64,000 bases of DNA, from NCBI RefSeq assembly GCF_036323735.1, contig NW_026947409.1, forward strand, positions 1,312,545 through 1,376,544, given 5' to 3'. The position numbers were made by a program, and so were the translations under genes. Shown piece by piece: positions 51,701 through 63,735 of the stretch; position 1 is the first letter of the stretch, and each line of letters begins with the position of its first letter. The notes beneath the pieces are model-generated. The model ran no database searches. It saw nothing but the letters and a program-made list of their open reading frames with translations, and was not told the DNA's origin. This stretch comes from Rattus norvegicus. Taxonomy: Eukaryota > Chordata > Mammalia > Rodentia > Muridae.

Positions 51701-52915
51701 TGCTGAGTCTTTTTGTGGGTTAGGTATAAGAGTAATTCTGGATTCATATAAGGAATGTGGTAGTGCGCTGTCTGTTTCAATTTTGTGGAAGAGTTTGGAC
51801 AGTTTTAGTATGATGTCTTCTAAGAAGGTCTGATAGAATTCTACACTGAACCCATCTCGACCTGGGCTCTGTTTGGTTGGGAGACTTTTAATAACTGCTT
51901 CTATTTCTTTAGGAGTTATGGGGTTGTTTAGATAGTTTATTTATTCCGGATTTTCTTTGCTACCTGTTATCTGTCTACTAAATTGTCCATTTCCTCCAGA
52001 TTTTGCAGTTTTGTTGAATATAGGCTTTTATAGTAGAATCTGATGATTTTTTTAAATTACTTCAGATTCTGTTCTTGTGTCTCCGTTTTCCTTTCTGATT
52101 TTGTTAATTTGAGTACAATCACTTTGAACTCTGATTAGTTTGGCTAAGGGTTTATCTATCTTATTGCTTTTCTCAAAGAAAAAGTTCCTGCTTTTGTATC
52201 GTCCTTTTCATTTCTACTTTGTTGATTTCAGCTCTGAGTTTGATAATTTCCTGCTTTCTACCCCCCTTGGCTTTACTTAGTTCTTTTTGTTCTAGAGCTT
52301 TTACATGTGCTATCAAGCTCCTGACATATTCTCTCTCTTGTTTCTTTTCACAAGCACTCAGAGCTATAAGTTTCCCTCTTAGCTCTTCTTTCAATCTATC
52401 ACATATGTTGGGAATGTTGTATCTTCATTATTCATTGAGTTCTAAGAAGTCTTTAATTTCTTTCTTTATTTCTTCCTTGATCATGTTGTCATGGAGTAAA
52501 GCATTTTTAAACTTCAGTGTATATGTGGGCTTTCTGTCAATATTGTTATTGTTGAAGACCAGTCTTAGTGTGTGGTGATCTGATAGAATGTCTGGGATTA
52601 TTTCTATTTCCCTGTATCTGTTAAGGTCTGTTGAGGGACCAATTATGTGGTCAATTTTGAAGAAAGTTCCCTGAGGTTATGAGAAGAATGTATATTCTTA
52701 TTTTTTAGGATGGAATGTTCTATAAATATCTGTTAAATCCATATGTTTTTTAACTTCTATTACTTTCTCCACATCTCTGTTTAATTTCTGTTTCTAGGAT
52801 CTCTCCAGTGATGAGGGTGGGGTGTTGCAATCTCCTACTATTATCATGTCAGGTGCAATGTGTGCTTTTAGCTTTAGTAAGATTTCTTTTATGAATCCTC
52901 AGGATTTCTCATTAA
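48761..52915 (-). mobile_element. L1 no. 4, antisense, 5'-truncated in the endonuclease domain
   Basis: From left to right it holds the 3' UTR read backwards (48761 to about 49430), the ORF2 end (GATGTTGAACATTTATTTAG near 49975), the RT region (CATCTGCCAATAGTGATATT near 51169 is the reverse of the FADD area; CACTATCTAATGAAATTACC near 51471 is the DxE-KAFD area), and the endonuclease (CTCCTACTATTATCATGTCA near 52831 corresponds to the GDFN area). It stops near 52915. Frames on either strand are short, so it is broken. It is older than no. 1 and no. 3. It confirms a missing base at 2437 in L1 no. 1. Confidence 0.93.
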
Positions 52916-53893
52916 TCATTTTTATCGAACAAATCCAAATGTAAATATAACATTCTGGTTCTTGAGTTGATATTCTGGAAATTTAACTGGAAGAGGCAAG
53001 GACTCACTCTCTAACTAGAGAGCTACCTATACAAATAAAGAATCTACTAATGAAAAGGAAGTTGCTTTAAAATATTTCAAATTAAAAAATGTAGTCATTT
53101 TCTGTGTTGGCTGTGGGATTGTTGTTTATTTGTTTTTGTTTGTTTGTTTTAATTTAATGTGGAGAAATATTTAAAGTACATCCAAATAAGTGTGAAATGC
53201 ATCACAATAGAATCCTAAGCATTCCAGCATTTTTTTTACAAGAGCAGAGTCCACTGAGAGGTCAAGTATGTACAACACCATTCCTGCTTCATAATTGTCA
53301 GAGCTTTAAGTCTAACCCTATCTTCTCTACATTTAGATTTTTATAAATTTTGCTTGATTGGGTCAGATCTAATCTAATAGATCTAATAAGCTCTTATAAC
53401 TGACTATGTCCCCTGCACTCCTGAGAAAACCATTTATTGTTTTAATTTTTTTTGTTCTTGTTTTGGGGAGCTGTGTTTTTAATTAAGATCAATAGAAAAT
53501 TAATCTAGTGATCAATTAGTGAATAGAAAGGAAAATTATGTATTATGGAGAAAAATTTCCCAAAATGCAGTGTACACAAGAGTAAAACTAAATGTTTGTG
53601 TGTAGACATGCATACATGCTCATGAACCATGTAGCTGACATGCATTCCACACCCAATCAACTTAAGTGATTTGGGAAATTAACTTATTCACACAGAAGAA
53701 AACTCATGGGGAATACATTTTTTTTTTAGCCATGTTTATAAGTGACCAAATGGTGAAGCAGGATGTAAACAAATACTATTATCCTTCATTGTTTTAATTC
53801 ATGTACAATCTCTACGTGCTCTTATTCTATTGTGTTTCTCTGTGTCTCAGTCTCTGCATGAATATATAGGAACACTTGTGTATGTGGCATAAG
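52916..53893. other. AT-rich intergenic DNA
   Basis: Nothing recognised apart from G/T-rich stretches such as TTTGTTTTTGTTTGTTTG near 53131. Confidence 0.5.
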
Positions 53894-54020
53894 AGTGTGT
53901 GTGTGTGTTGTGTGTGTGTGTGTGAGTGTGTGTGTGTTTGTGTCTTATATTGTATTTATGTACATAGGTGTAATGTTTATTTATTTATAATTTGGAAATA
54001 CTGAAACCCACATTTGATTT
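53894..54020. repeat. Local duplication copy 1, led by TG repeat
   Basis: A TG microsatellite (about 53897-53942), followed by GTGTCTTATATTGTATTTAT and TAATTTGGAAATACTGAAAC. Its partner is at 54541-54658, in the same orientation. Confidence 0.85.
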
Positions 54021-54539
54021 GTGGATCAACTATGTGCAGATCTACTCACATAGCTCAGACATTTCATTATACAGGTGAATAGAGAGAGAGCCTAAGAGGA
54101 TGGTGATATCTCCTAAACTACTCTTGTCAGAAAAAAAGTGGTTTATCTTTTGGCAAGAAAACCCAAACTTCCACAAAGACATATACACTCCTTAAAACAG
54201 AAAAGGACATCTCATGTGAAAGGAAAAGTTATCAGACTGGGAGAAAAATGAGTTTGCCACATTCCAATATTTGAGGGACATGAGACTGATCTTCAGAAGA
54301 TATAATGGGAAGGGACAGGCAGAATCCCCAAGGAACAAAACTATGCTAAACACTGGAGCTTCTCATTACATGAGAGGTCAGAGATTAATAAGGATGGTAA
54401 ACATAATGATAAGAACTTTGCAGTCCATATTCAGTCTTCGTATAAGGCTACAATGTGAAAAAGATGAAAAGTAGTCACCACCAAAGTGCTAACAGAGCTA
54501 CTTTAGCAGTTACATTGTGAATAACAAAGTGTAACTATA

Positions 54540-54540
<1 letters not shown>
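54021..54540. other. Spacer between the two local duplication copies
   Basis: No gene or repeat recognised; the frame at 54271-54474 lacks family features. Confidence 0.45.
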
Positions 54541-54577
<37 letters not shown>

Positions 54578-54658
54578 TTATATGATATTTATGTCCATAG
54601 GTAACATGTTTATTTATTAATAATTTGGAAATACTGAAACCCACATTTGACTTTGGAA
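54541..54658. repeat. Local duplication copy 2, led by GT repeat
   Basis: A GT run (54543-54574), followed by GTGTCTTATATGATATTTAT and TAATTTGGAAATACTGAAAC. Small indels separate it from copy 1. Confidence 0.85.
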
Positions 54659-54854
54659 GCGAAGAATTATATTTGAAAACAAACAAGGCTGTACTGGAAC
54701 TGAACAATTTTCCATGTAAGTAAGCACACAGCAGGTGCCATATGCAAAAGTGAGCAAAGAAGAAGGAACTGCATACATACTATGTGTACAGAAATACAGG
54801 TAGTTTGGTGGAATTCTAAGATGTTGAGATGAAAGAATAGGACGGAATTCTTAT

Positions 54855-54962
54855 CAAGCCAGGCATCATGTTTGCTCTTAGAATACTCACATTCAAGAGT
54901 CTGAGGGACGAAATTAGGAATTTCAGGTTAGCCTAGACTATATATGAAGACAACACATATTT
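54855..54962 (+). mobile_element. B1 SINE, old and degenerate
   Basis: AAGCCAGGCATCATGTTTGC near 54858, then positions equal to the B1 CAGCACTCGGGAGGC and GAGGCCAGCCTGGTCTAC blocks (here TTCAGGTTAGCCTAGACTAT near 54922). The order and spacing fit a 7SL-derived B1. Confidence 0.65.
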
Positions 54963-55895
54963 TATTATTTTTTATTTATTTAAATCTATAGTTTGATTGA
55001 TAGAATATCATGAACAATATTAAGAAAACAGAAATTTCATGCCTACACAGTGATACTCCTGCTAAGATAACATGTTCAATAAAGAGACAGGAACTATTCA
55101 GTTACAAATACCAGCTGTCATATTGAAGGTTGTGGCATGAGTGGTATGGTGTTGTTTGCTTGATCCTTCTTCACTTTCAAGGCTCATTTTACACACCTTA
55201 AAAAGCTTCTCTGACTACCTCGTTACTGTGCAGACATCGAGATGTGCCTTGCCTTTTCTATGTATTAAAACCAGTAATCATTTATTTATCAAATGATTAT
55301 TTGATTTTACTTTATCTTCAAAAATAATGAGTCTTGAGGAAATGATACCTTTACTGTGTGGGTTTGAATATTCATCATAGCAATCAGAGAATAATCGGGG
55401 CCCAACACACACACAGGGTGGTTGGAGAGACTATAACTGTGGCAACAAGTAAGCATAGTAGTGAGTGGGTTGATCTGTTTTTCTGCATAATATTGATAAC
55501 TAGTTAATGATAAGAATGGGTAAAAAAATGAGATAAAGTAAAGGTTTTCTTTACCTTAATTTGAATGATTGCCTATACAGCATGTGAATCTAAACTCAGA
55601 CCCATGGTAAAGCTTCTGCCTGAGCTTCATTAGTGCCACAACTACAAGTGTGCACCATCTTTGTAAATATTTGGACACTTGGCTCAATGCTTAGCACACT
55701 TTGGAAAATCCCCTGGTGTTAAGAAAGAAAGTATTAGATATGAAAATCTATGATAATAAATCACTTCTATGCTTTGATTTTTGTGACTACAGAGAAAGAC
55801 TTTGACTCTGATGTAAGTGAGTATCTAAAAGTATTAAAAAATTAATATCTTTCATCTGCAAGAATCCTTCTAATGGCTTACTGCTATCTTCCAGG
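54963..55895. other. AT-rich intergenic DNA upstream of the OR pseudogene
   Basis: No exon or repeat clearly recognised. Vague antisense-B1 similarity near 55600-55660. Confidence 0.45.
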
Positions 55896-56519
55896 ATATG
55901 AGTTTCAATTGTGTCAATTGCTCTTTGTGGCAGGAAAAGGGCTTGTCTGTCAAATACTTTGAGATTCCTGGAGAATGCTTCATCCTGTTCACCCTCATTC
56001 TGCTCCCATATCCTTTGCTATCTACATTAGTCCATCTCTACACACTGCCATGTACTTCTTTCTGGCGAACTTATGTATCCTGGAAATTGTTTACACTGTC
56101 TCTGTCATACACAATTTATGGAGAGCCTTGTAAGTGAGATCTGAGTAATCTCTCTGGAGGGATGTGTCACACAGATGTTGTTCTTCACAATTTTAGGTAT
56201 AACAAAGTGCTGCCTATTGGCAGCCATGGCCTTTGGCCACTGTATGGCCCCACTTCACTATTCAACCCAAATGAGTCATGAGGTATGTGTCCATTTGACA
56301 TTTTTTTCATGGGGAATAGGTTGCCTTGTAGGGTTGGGACAAAACTACTTGAGACCCAAATCTAACCACACACAAGGAGTTGATGAATTCTTGCTCATCT
56401 TCCATACCACTGTGACATCCATGCTGAACCCCATCACGTATACCTTAATGAACCAAGAAGTCAAGGCAGCACTGAGAAGAACTCTGGGTCTGATGAAAGT
56501 TCTGATAATAAGAAGGTAA
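55896..56519 (+). pseudogene. Olfactory receptor pseudogene, frameshifted with large internal deletion
   Basis: Olfactory receptors are about 310-residue, seven-helix GPCRs normally encoded by one exon. Here pieces lie in three frames. The first (from 55898) has a TM1-like FILFTLILL. The second (56020-56133) has SLHTAMYFFLANLCILEI, matching the LHTPMYFFLSNLS hallmark of TM2, and ends at TAA. The third (56148-56519) has GCVTQMLFF, then LLAAMAFGHCMAPLHY in place of LLAAMAYDRYVAICxPLHY, so the DRY motif is lost, then a TM4-like segment. It jumps to LRPKS and SMLNPITYTLMNQEVKAAL, the TM7 / C-terminal hallmark PMLNPIIYSLRNKEVKxAL. About 100 residues (ECL2 to TM6) and part of TM1/ICL1 are missing. 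It looks like a class II receptor; subfamily not assigned. Confidence 0.93.
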
Positions 56520-58195
56520 TTAAAGATCCCAAAGTGCTTTTTAAAAAGATGCAAAGTCTGTGAAAACAAAACAAAACAAAATCCCTTTGGTCTTTCTTTC
56601 TGTCTTGAAACAAACTTTTAGAAACATAACTTTGTTTTAGTGTGTTCCCTTTGTTCCCCACCATGCTTAATTGCAAACAATTGTAATATATGTTTGCTAC
56701 TAAATTACTTTAGTAGATTAGTCCAGTACTTAAATGTTTTCATCCGGGCAGCGTTTAAACCACATGTTAATGTCTCAGGGTCCTTGAAAATTCTCTGTAC
56801 CCATTCTTAGCTATTTGGAAATCTTCCACAAATTGTTTGTAAATGATCTCAACTCATTGTGCTACAATTCCATATTCCTCAGTACATGTAAATTCATTGC
56901 ATTGGACTGGAACTGCTAAGTAGTTCTCGGGACAGTGAATTGTTAGGCTCTGCTTTGTGTAACATTTGGTCAGTCCCTACTTCATTTCTGGGCACCCAGG
57001 CCCTATGATCTTAGAACAGGAGTAGTCTTTCCCCCACTTTTTGATCTATAGGGCAGTGGTAAAGAATTTCAGCCAGATGTTTCTCAACATAAATATCATA
57101 GTTTCAGATAAACACACACATACACACATGCACAGACTCACACACAAACACACACACACGCACACACACACACACACAAACAAGCATGCATGAACACATT
57201 ATACAAGAATTGATGTGGGTTTACAAGTGACAGAATACAAATAGAAAAGCCGGCTAGTGTCAGATAATTAGATTCAGGTTGCTATTAAACAAGAAAATGA
57301 AATAACGTAAAATTAGAATTTGAGTCTTTAGAAATATATTGAAACAAAAATAAAATTCCATTTAAGTGTGCTGAAAATATGGAACACATTAAAAAAATCA
57401 CCATGACACTAAAACTACAGTATTGTTTTAGGCATGAGTCACCCAACCAGAAAGACAATAATTATATTCTCCTCGGACTCATTGTTCTGAGTGTACTTAT
57501 AAGCAGTAAGGACCATTCAGGTCAAAATGTTGGTTAAAAAAATGACTGAGATGCTACAAACAAGTCCTAAAGTTTTGAAGAGACATACAGTCTTTCCACA
57601 GGCATTAAGTAATTCTCCTATTATTTCTATTACTTTAAAAAGAATTACAAAAGAAAATACATTAAAATATTTTAACTATGAAAGGAAAATAATTTAAAAT
57701 AATTTCATTGCTACATAATTGGGTGTTGTTAAGATGACAGGCATCCTCCTAATGTATAACTGTGATAAGTAAAGCAAAAAACACTTTTTGGTATCTGTGT
57801 CAAATACATATAATCTCAACCTATAAGAGAAAAACAACTGGACAAATCCAAATTCAGAGACATTTCAGCAAAGTATTTTTCTTCAAAGGTGTAGTCACAT
57901 AAGATAAAAATAGTAATGAATTATCACAGAATAGAATAACATAAGATATGTAATAACTAAATGTCAACTGGATTTCTGGATTGAAAATGGGCATAGATAG
58001 TGTACAGTTCTAGAAACATTGTTATTATGATTTGATCAACCTACAAAATTACTTTTAACATTTTTTTCAATTTTCTAATTTTTTGAGAATTAGTCATTAG
58101 ATTGATTAAAGTATATAAAATTTAGTAATTAGGTTACGATATAAAACCATACTGTTTCCAATCAATTAAATCTCCTTTTCCTGTATTGTTTGAAT
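56520..58195. other. AT-rich intergenic DNA with a CA microsatellite
   Basis: A CA-rich tract lies at about 57113-57180. No gene recognised; the minus-strand frames at 56345-56569 and 56461-56676 overlap or adjoin the OR pseudogene and are shadows. Confidence 0.5.
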
Positions 58196-58330
58196 TCTGC
58201 TTTATTTTTTGTATTGATTCATATTATTAATTTATTTATGTCTCAAATGCTGTCATTTTTCCTGTTTTCCCCCACAGATTCCCTTAACCCAATCACCATC
58301 CTTTTCTGATTTCTTCTTTCAAAGAGTCAA
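58196..58330 (-). mobile_element. Possible antisense L1 3'-end fragment
   Basis: TTTATTTATGTCTCAAATGC near 58231, followed by a CCTGTTTTCCCCCACA stretch, resembles the start of an antisense L1 3' UTR. Short and diverged. Confidence 0.35.
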
Positions 58331-59029
58331 AACAACAGGAGTTATAAGGCATGTTCAGTCCCTGAATAGCTGTTCATATGGCCATGCATTTGAAAATCTA
58401 CAACATTGATAATGCAGACATCAGGAAATATCATTCAAAAATGATCTTTAAATATTAAATAATCTCCACTTATCAGCTAACAACTATCAGCTTTACAAAA
58501 CAGGAAGAATCCAAGAGGAAAAATATCCTTGTAATGTACGTAGATAAAATTGATCAGATAAGAAGGAAATCAGAGAGCAACCTTCCTGGATTCAACACAA
58601 GAGAGCCTCAGTTCCTGTAGTGTATTCGGTATGAGTTTATAGAGTTTATGGGTTAATACCTGGAAATGAACTCCTACAAAAACCAACAACAAACAGACCA
58701 CAAACTGAAATATTTATAAAAGCCAAACAAATATGTGGAAAGTATTATTTTCAGCTCTATATGAGAATACTAATGTTTAATTGTATATTAATAAAATTTT
58801 AATTTAATAACTGCATATTTTATTGCAAATTTTTAAATAAATAGATTTTAAGTGACTCATGTGATCATTAACCTTAGTGGCTTTGATTGTATTATAGATC
58901 AGTAAAGTGTTTATTTGACTGTGATTATCACTATGAATATTCACCAAAATCAAATTATGTGAAAAAGGAACTGCTCTTCTGTTTTCATACTTTTTGTTGT
59001 ACATATGTAAGAGTTTTATCTGCTTGTTC
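58331..59029. other. AT-rich intergenic DNA
   Basis: Nothing convincing. The minus-strand frame 58804-59088 (94 residues) has no recognisable family; its start overlaps a SINE remnant. Confidence 0.5.
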
Positions 59030-59185
59030 GTGTGTGCAATACATCCTTGCCTAGTGTCCAGGAGGTTTAAGAGGGTGTGAGATTCCATGATGCTGAAATT
59101 ACAGCCACTTGTGAACTGTCACTTGGGAGCTAGGGTTCGGTCCTGAATTCTCTTGAAGAACACATAATGTTATTAATCACCAAAT
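59030..59185 (-). mobile_element. B3-type SINE remnant, antisense
   Basis: GTCCAGGAGGTTTAAGAGGG near 59055, then ACAGCCACTTGTGAACTGTC near 59101 and GGTCCTGAATTCTCTTGAAG near 59139 follow the antisense B3 order (GGCCAGAAGAGGG, ACAGGCAGTTGTGAGCTGCC, GGTCCTCTGGAAG). Confidence 0.65.
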
Positions 59186-59317
59186 CATTTCTTCATCTTA
59201 AGCAAATGCCACTTCTTGTAAAAATAGTTCCTAAGCTGTCCTGTCTTCACCATAGACCACTGTTTTCTCAAATGTGATAATTTATTAAACACACACCAAC
59301 CTGCTTCTTACCTTCAT

Positions 59318-59417
59318 ATATATTCACACAAACACACATACAAACAGAAACACACACACTCACACACAGAGACACACGCACAACTGCTCTTACCTTCAAG
59401 TTTACTTACATACTTAC

Positions 59418-59455
<38 letters not shown>
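59318..59455. repeat. CA-rich microsatellites
   Basis: Interrupted CA units at 59318-59385 and a purer CA run at about 59420-59454. TTACCTTCAAGT occurs on both sides (59390 and 59463), suggesting a small local duplication. Confidence 0.9.
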
Positions 59456-59457
<2 letters not shown>

Positions 59458-59494
59458 GCTTCTTACCTTCAAGTAGACTTAGTTATTTTCACAT

Positions 59495-61080
59495 TAATTT
59501 GTTTATTTATTCACTTTACATGCTGCACCCTGCCCCCCTCCAGTTCACCCCTCTCACAATCCTTTGCCCATCCCTTTCTCTTTAGAGCAGGAGGGGAACC
59601 CTCAGGTAGCTCCTCCCCTTGCATATCCAGTCTCTATGATCACATCCTCTGATACTGAGGCCAGACACAGCAGCCTAGATGGATTGGGGTGGGGAGCTAG
59701 AAGTGATTTCCAGAAAGAGGCAGAGAGCTGGGGTAAGAGATGCCCATTAATCAATGGGTGTTTCCTTAGCTGAGAATCACAGTCTCAGTGATATGGACCT
59801 AAAGAAACCATCTGCTGTCGCCAGAGAGCAACCCAAATGGAATGATAAAGAGACACCAACTTTAGACACATAATTCATTCTGACCACAAGAAATGAAAGG
59901 GCTGTGCATAGAGAAGAAGGTGAAAAATGATCAACCAATGGTTACTGCAGATTGAGACCCACCCCATGGATGAGCACCGATCCCTTACACTATTAATGTG
60001 ACTCTGATATGCTTGCAGACAGCAGTCTAGCATGGCTTCCCTCTGTGAGATTCCACTAAGCTGCTGACTCAGACAGAAGCAGGCATCATCTAGTCAAACC
60101 ACGGTGGAGCTTGGGGACTCTGATGGAAGAAGAGAATGAAAAGGATTATGCCCTCTAAGGATATAGGCACTCCACAGGCTTTGTCTTCATGCAGGTACAG
60201 AACAGCTAGTATTGGGCCTTCCCAAAACATGCTGTCTGTAGATGGGATATTTGTTTTTTAAAATTCATTTATTTATTTACTCACTTTACATCCCAAAATG
60301 GGTGCTCCATCTTCATGGGATGCCAACACTCATTGTCCGGGGCACTTATAAAAAGACAAAGCTACACATTTGCTACCTATGTCCTGGGAGCTCAGGTTCA
60401 GTCTATGTTCACTCTCTGGTTGGTGGTTCAGTCTTTGGCAGACCCAAGTGTCACTGTGAGTTGACTCTACTGGTCTTGCTGTGGAGTCCCACATATCATC
60501 TGGGCCTTGATTCTTCACCTTATTTTTTAAAGACTCCCCAAGCTCCAGCTCTTGTTTGGTGGTGAATCTTTACACTTATTTCTCTCAGCTGTTGGGGGGT
60601 GGAGTCACAGAGAGGTCAGTTATGCTAGGATTGTGTCTGCAAGCACGGTAGAGTATCTTTAATAGTGTCAGGTATCGGTGATTGCCCACGGGTAGGGCTC
60701 AATCTGAGCTAAACATTGGTTGGAAGTTCCTTCCATGTCTGCTCTATCTATCTTCGTATCTGAAGATCTTGTAGGCTGTGTTCATTTTGGATTGAAGGTT
60801 TTGTGGGTAGGTTTTTGTCCTTGTTATATCACTGGGAGTCATTCCTGGCTACAGAAGTGGCAAATTAAGGATCTGTATCCCCACTGCTACAGTCCCCCCA
60901 ATAGACACCCTGTAGCCTCGCCTTTCCCAGGTCTCTGGCACCTCCTAGAGATGTGCACCCCACACTTGTGATTTCCATTCTCTTTTCCCTGCTTTCCCTA
61001 TAACTAATTCCTCCAAAGGCCACTCCATTCCCCACCTCCCCTCCCATTCAGTTTCCTCCCACCCTCCACCCTTCTCAATA
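59495..61080 (-). mobile_element. Old L1 3' UTR pieces, mainly antisense, mosaic
   Basis: Antisense 3' UTR is clear at 59495-59670 (TTTATTTATTCACTTTACAT; ATACTGAGGCCAGACACAGC) and again at 60265-61080 (TTTATTTACTCACTTTACAT; GGTTGGTGGTTCAGTCTTTG; AATAGTGTCAGGTATCGGTG; CAGGTCTCTGGCACCTCC). The stretch between (about 59930-60240) reads better as sense L1 3' UTR (GAGACCCACCCCATGGATGA). The two antisense pieces both start at the same L1 end, so at least two insertions or a rearrangement are involved. The frames at 59564, 60242 and 60720 are incidental. Confidence 0.7.
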
Positions 61081-62345
61081 TCTATTATGCTAAATACATT
61101 TAAAGTCAATATTTAGGAAAAAACACTGAGTAAGTGTAGGAAGTATCCCATAAGTAATTGTTGTGGATGTTTAGGGAAGGCATGAACATGTTAATTTTTA
61201 TAGAGGTCAAAATTACTACATATATTGTTAGAAGAGACACTGTCTTCATTACATTCAACATGAAGGAAACCATTTATATATTCTTTTAAGTTATACAAGG
61301 GAATCTGTTAAAAGAGTTACACACATCACACAACTTTATTACCTTAAAGCTCCCTTTATTGCAAATATTTACACAATGTAAAGTACAAAGGCTTACACTC
61401 ATGTGAGTGTACTTTGTTTCAAAGTTAACGTTTAGAAATACAGGTTGATGAGAACAGTCATCTCAGACTCAGAGGGGATAAATACATCAGGGAGTCATGT
61501 ATTACCCTACCTGTGTTCTTTCCTTTATTCCTGCTGAAGACAAATCTCATTTGCAGCCCCTACTGTGAGAGATGGATTAGAAAATGCCTGAGAGTCTACA
61601 ACCCAGAAAGAAAAAGGACAACATCTCCAAATAGTACACACAGTCAAAACTTTCTTGTAGATCTTAACACTTGAAACAAAATGCAAAGAGAAAATCCATT
61701 TCCTAGGATATTACAATAAACAGGAAAGGGTACCTGTAGGAAGCATTCTTAGGGGATTTTAAACTTCTGTACCTAAGAACGAAACTGCCTCCATTTAGGT
61801 GAAGATTTGTTTCTTTGGCAAGAAAGTCAGTTTGTCTCTTGACGGTTGTGCAGTCTGTTCAATACTAAGGCAACGGTGATGCTTTATGAATGTGAACAGA
61901 TAAACATACCAGTTTTCACTTCTTCAAAGAATTTCAAGAAGAACCAGAAAGAGAATGTATAATGTTTTAGAAATGAAATATGTGAATTTAAATTAGCCAG
62001 CAAAAATATGTTGTTAAAAGTTTCTGCCTACTATTAATAATTTTGACTATTCTTGCTATGAATAAAAAGACGGTTATGTAATGTCTACCAATCCCCAAAG
62101 CCTGAAACATTGTGGAAAACTGTCTTATTCCTCCCTAACTTGGTATCTCTCTCATGTTGAAGAGCAAGAATCTTTCTGTACTAGCATGTATTTGCTCTTG
62201 GGAGCATGCAAATAAATCTTTCAGTTCCAAGAACAAAGACATGGCCGTCCAATGGGACCCATATGAAATAAAATCTTTCTTCCTGACGTCAATGAACTTT
62301 AGCACACCAGTAACAATGCAGATAGCAATATAATGGAATAATCCT

Positions 62346-62346
<1 letters not shown>
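61081..62346. other. Intergenic DNA without recognised gene
   Basis: CTTTATT motifs near 61335 and 61350 would be AATAAAG on the minus strand, but no exon or A-tail supports a gene end. The minus-strand frame 62135-62500 runs through the TAA repeat. Confidence 0.4.
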
Positions 62347-62387
<41 letters not shown>

Positions 62388-62413
62388 TAATAATAATAAC
62401 AACAACAATAATA
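62347..62413. repeat. TAA trinucleotide repeat
   Basis: About 20 ATA/TAA units with AAC interruptions near the right end. Confidence 0.96.
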
Positions 62414-62668
62414 ATGGACTAAACCCCTCAAGGGATCACGGAGTAAGGATAGTAAAAGTTGAGATGTGTTTTTCAGGTGATATTGTATCCAGGAAAGCAA
62501 GTTTCAATAGGACAGACTCCGCACACATGAAAATTACTCAACCTGTCAGGGCCTCACAGAGAGAGTTGAGAACCAGAGTGGTCTTTTAGGACAAGAGAAA
62601 GATTCGCCAACCTCCTAAAAAGAAAAGGAATCCAGACAGTCTGTGTGAGGATGGTTAGCTTATGCATG

Positions 62669-62670
62669 AT

Positions 62671-62708
<38 letters not shown>

Positions 62709-62886
62709 ATACACACACACAAATGCTCTCACACACACACAGATTCACAGAGAAACACAGAAAGAGATATAGACAGTTAGACAAACAGACATACACCACA
62801 GAGAGACACAGACAGACACAGACAAACACCCAGACACAGACACAGACACAGACACACACACACACAGACACACACACACACACACT
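62669..62886. repeat. CA / CAGA microsatellite cluster
   Basis: A pure CA run (about 62671-62705), then interrupted CACAGA and ACACAG repeats to 62886. Frames with alternating Thr-His or Val-Cys are translations of it. Confidence 0.95.
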
Positions 62887-62994
62887 TCTCTTGTCTCCTT
62901 CCTAGAGTGTCCAGGGGCACAACATGTGTGAAAGGATGAAGTGGGACCAGGAAATAGTCAGTCAGCAGAAGATTTGTCTGCCTGCAAGTGAATT

Positions 62995-63411
62995 TTGGTT
63001 TCTTCCAAGGATTTCAGTGTCACAGCTCTGTTAGAAGGTATTCAGGGACACGCTATGTCTGTGTGCATATATTTTACTCAGGATGAACAAGGGCTAAATA
63101 AACCTTGGAGAGGAGGAAGGGTTTTCGTGTGCATTTACATCAGTTGCAGGTTTAAGGTACCAGGAAGTCCTCATTTGCTATATCTTTATAATCTCTGTCC
63201 CCGCATCGGCCTCTTGTTCAAGGATCTCAACTTTATCTCCTCAGAAATTGACTCCACTGAATGTGCCCCATCCCCACCCCTGATGTCCTACTTGCTCGAT
63301 TTCAAAAGATTACAGGTTCGTACTCTGTATCTCTGTCAGATTAAATTCTCAGGAACGTGGCCCTCTAGACACGATGAATTAACCAGTGCTTCCATCGAGT
63401 TTTCACATTAA
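62995..63411 (+). other. Unidentified 138-codon open frame, coding status doubtful
   Basis: An ATG-initiated frame of 138 residues in a stretch with somewhat more CpG and GC than most of the window. No domain, signal peptide or repeat pattern was recognised. Composition is unremarkable, with three short Cys-containing hydrophobic patches. No promoter, splice or polyadenylation context supports it, and AATAAA at about 63097 lies inside it. It may be chance or part of an unrecognised ERV/LTR. Confidence 0.15.
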
Positions 63412-63735
63412 ACCGTATCCCCTATTTCTGGCCAGTTCTCTCAGCACCGCGCTATCACTCCATCATCCCCGCTGACCCTCCACTCCTGTCCTCACTCGCC
63501 CTCACTCACTCACAGAACCTGTTCCAGTTTTCCTTTCAGAGAGGTCGATGCTTTTCCCCTCACGGGCCTTCTTCTTTCCTGTGTTCTCTCTGCATTTGTA
63601 GATTGTAGATAGAATATGATTTATCTCAAAGCCGATACAATGCATAGGTAAACGCCTGCCATGTTTGTGTATCTAGATCTCAGTTCCCTCCTGTGCTGAC
63701 TTTTTTTAGTTTCATCTATTTCCTCTTAAACTTCA
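63412..63735. other. CpG-richer intergenic stretch
   Basis: Contains CACCGCGCTATCACTC and CCTCACGGGCCTTC near 63446 and 63560, higher in CpG than the rest of the window, with pyrimidine-rich stretches. No gene or family recognised. Confidence 0.4.

Noticed and set aside
50276..52578. Several 70-119 residue plus-strand frames
   Set aside because: Reverse reading of the antisense L1 no. 4 ORF2.
61330..61370. Minus-strand polyadenylation signals marking a gene end
   Set aside because: CTTTATT motifs are common in AT-rich DNA and no exon or coding frame lies upstream on that strand.
62554..62905. Val-Cys or Thr-His repeat proteins
   Set aside because: CA microsatellite translations.
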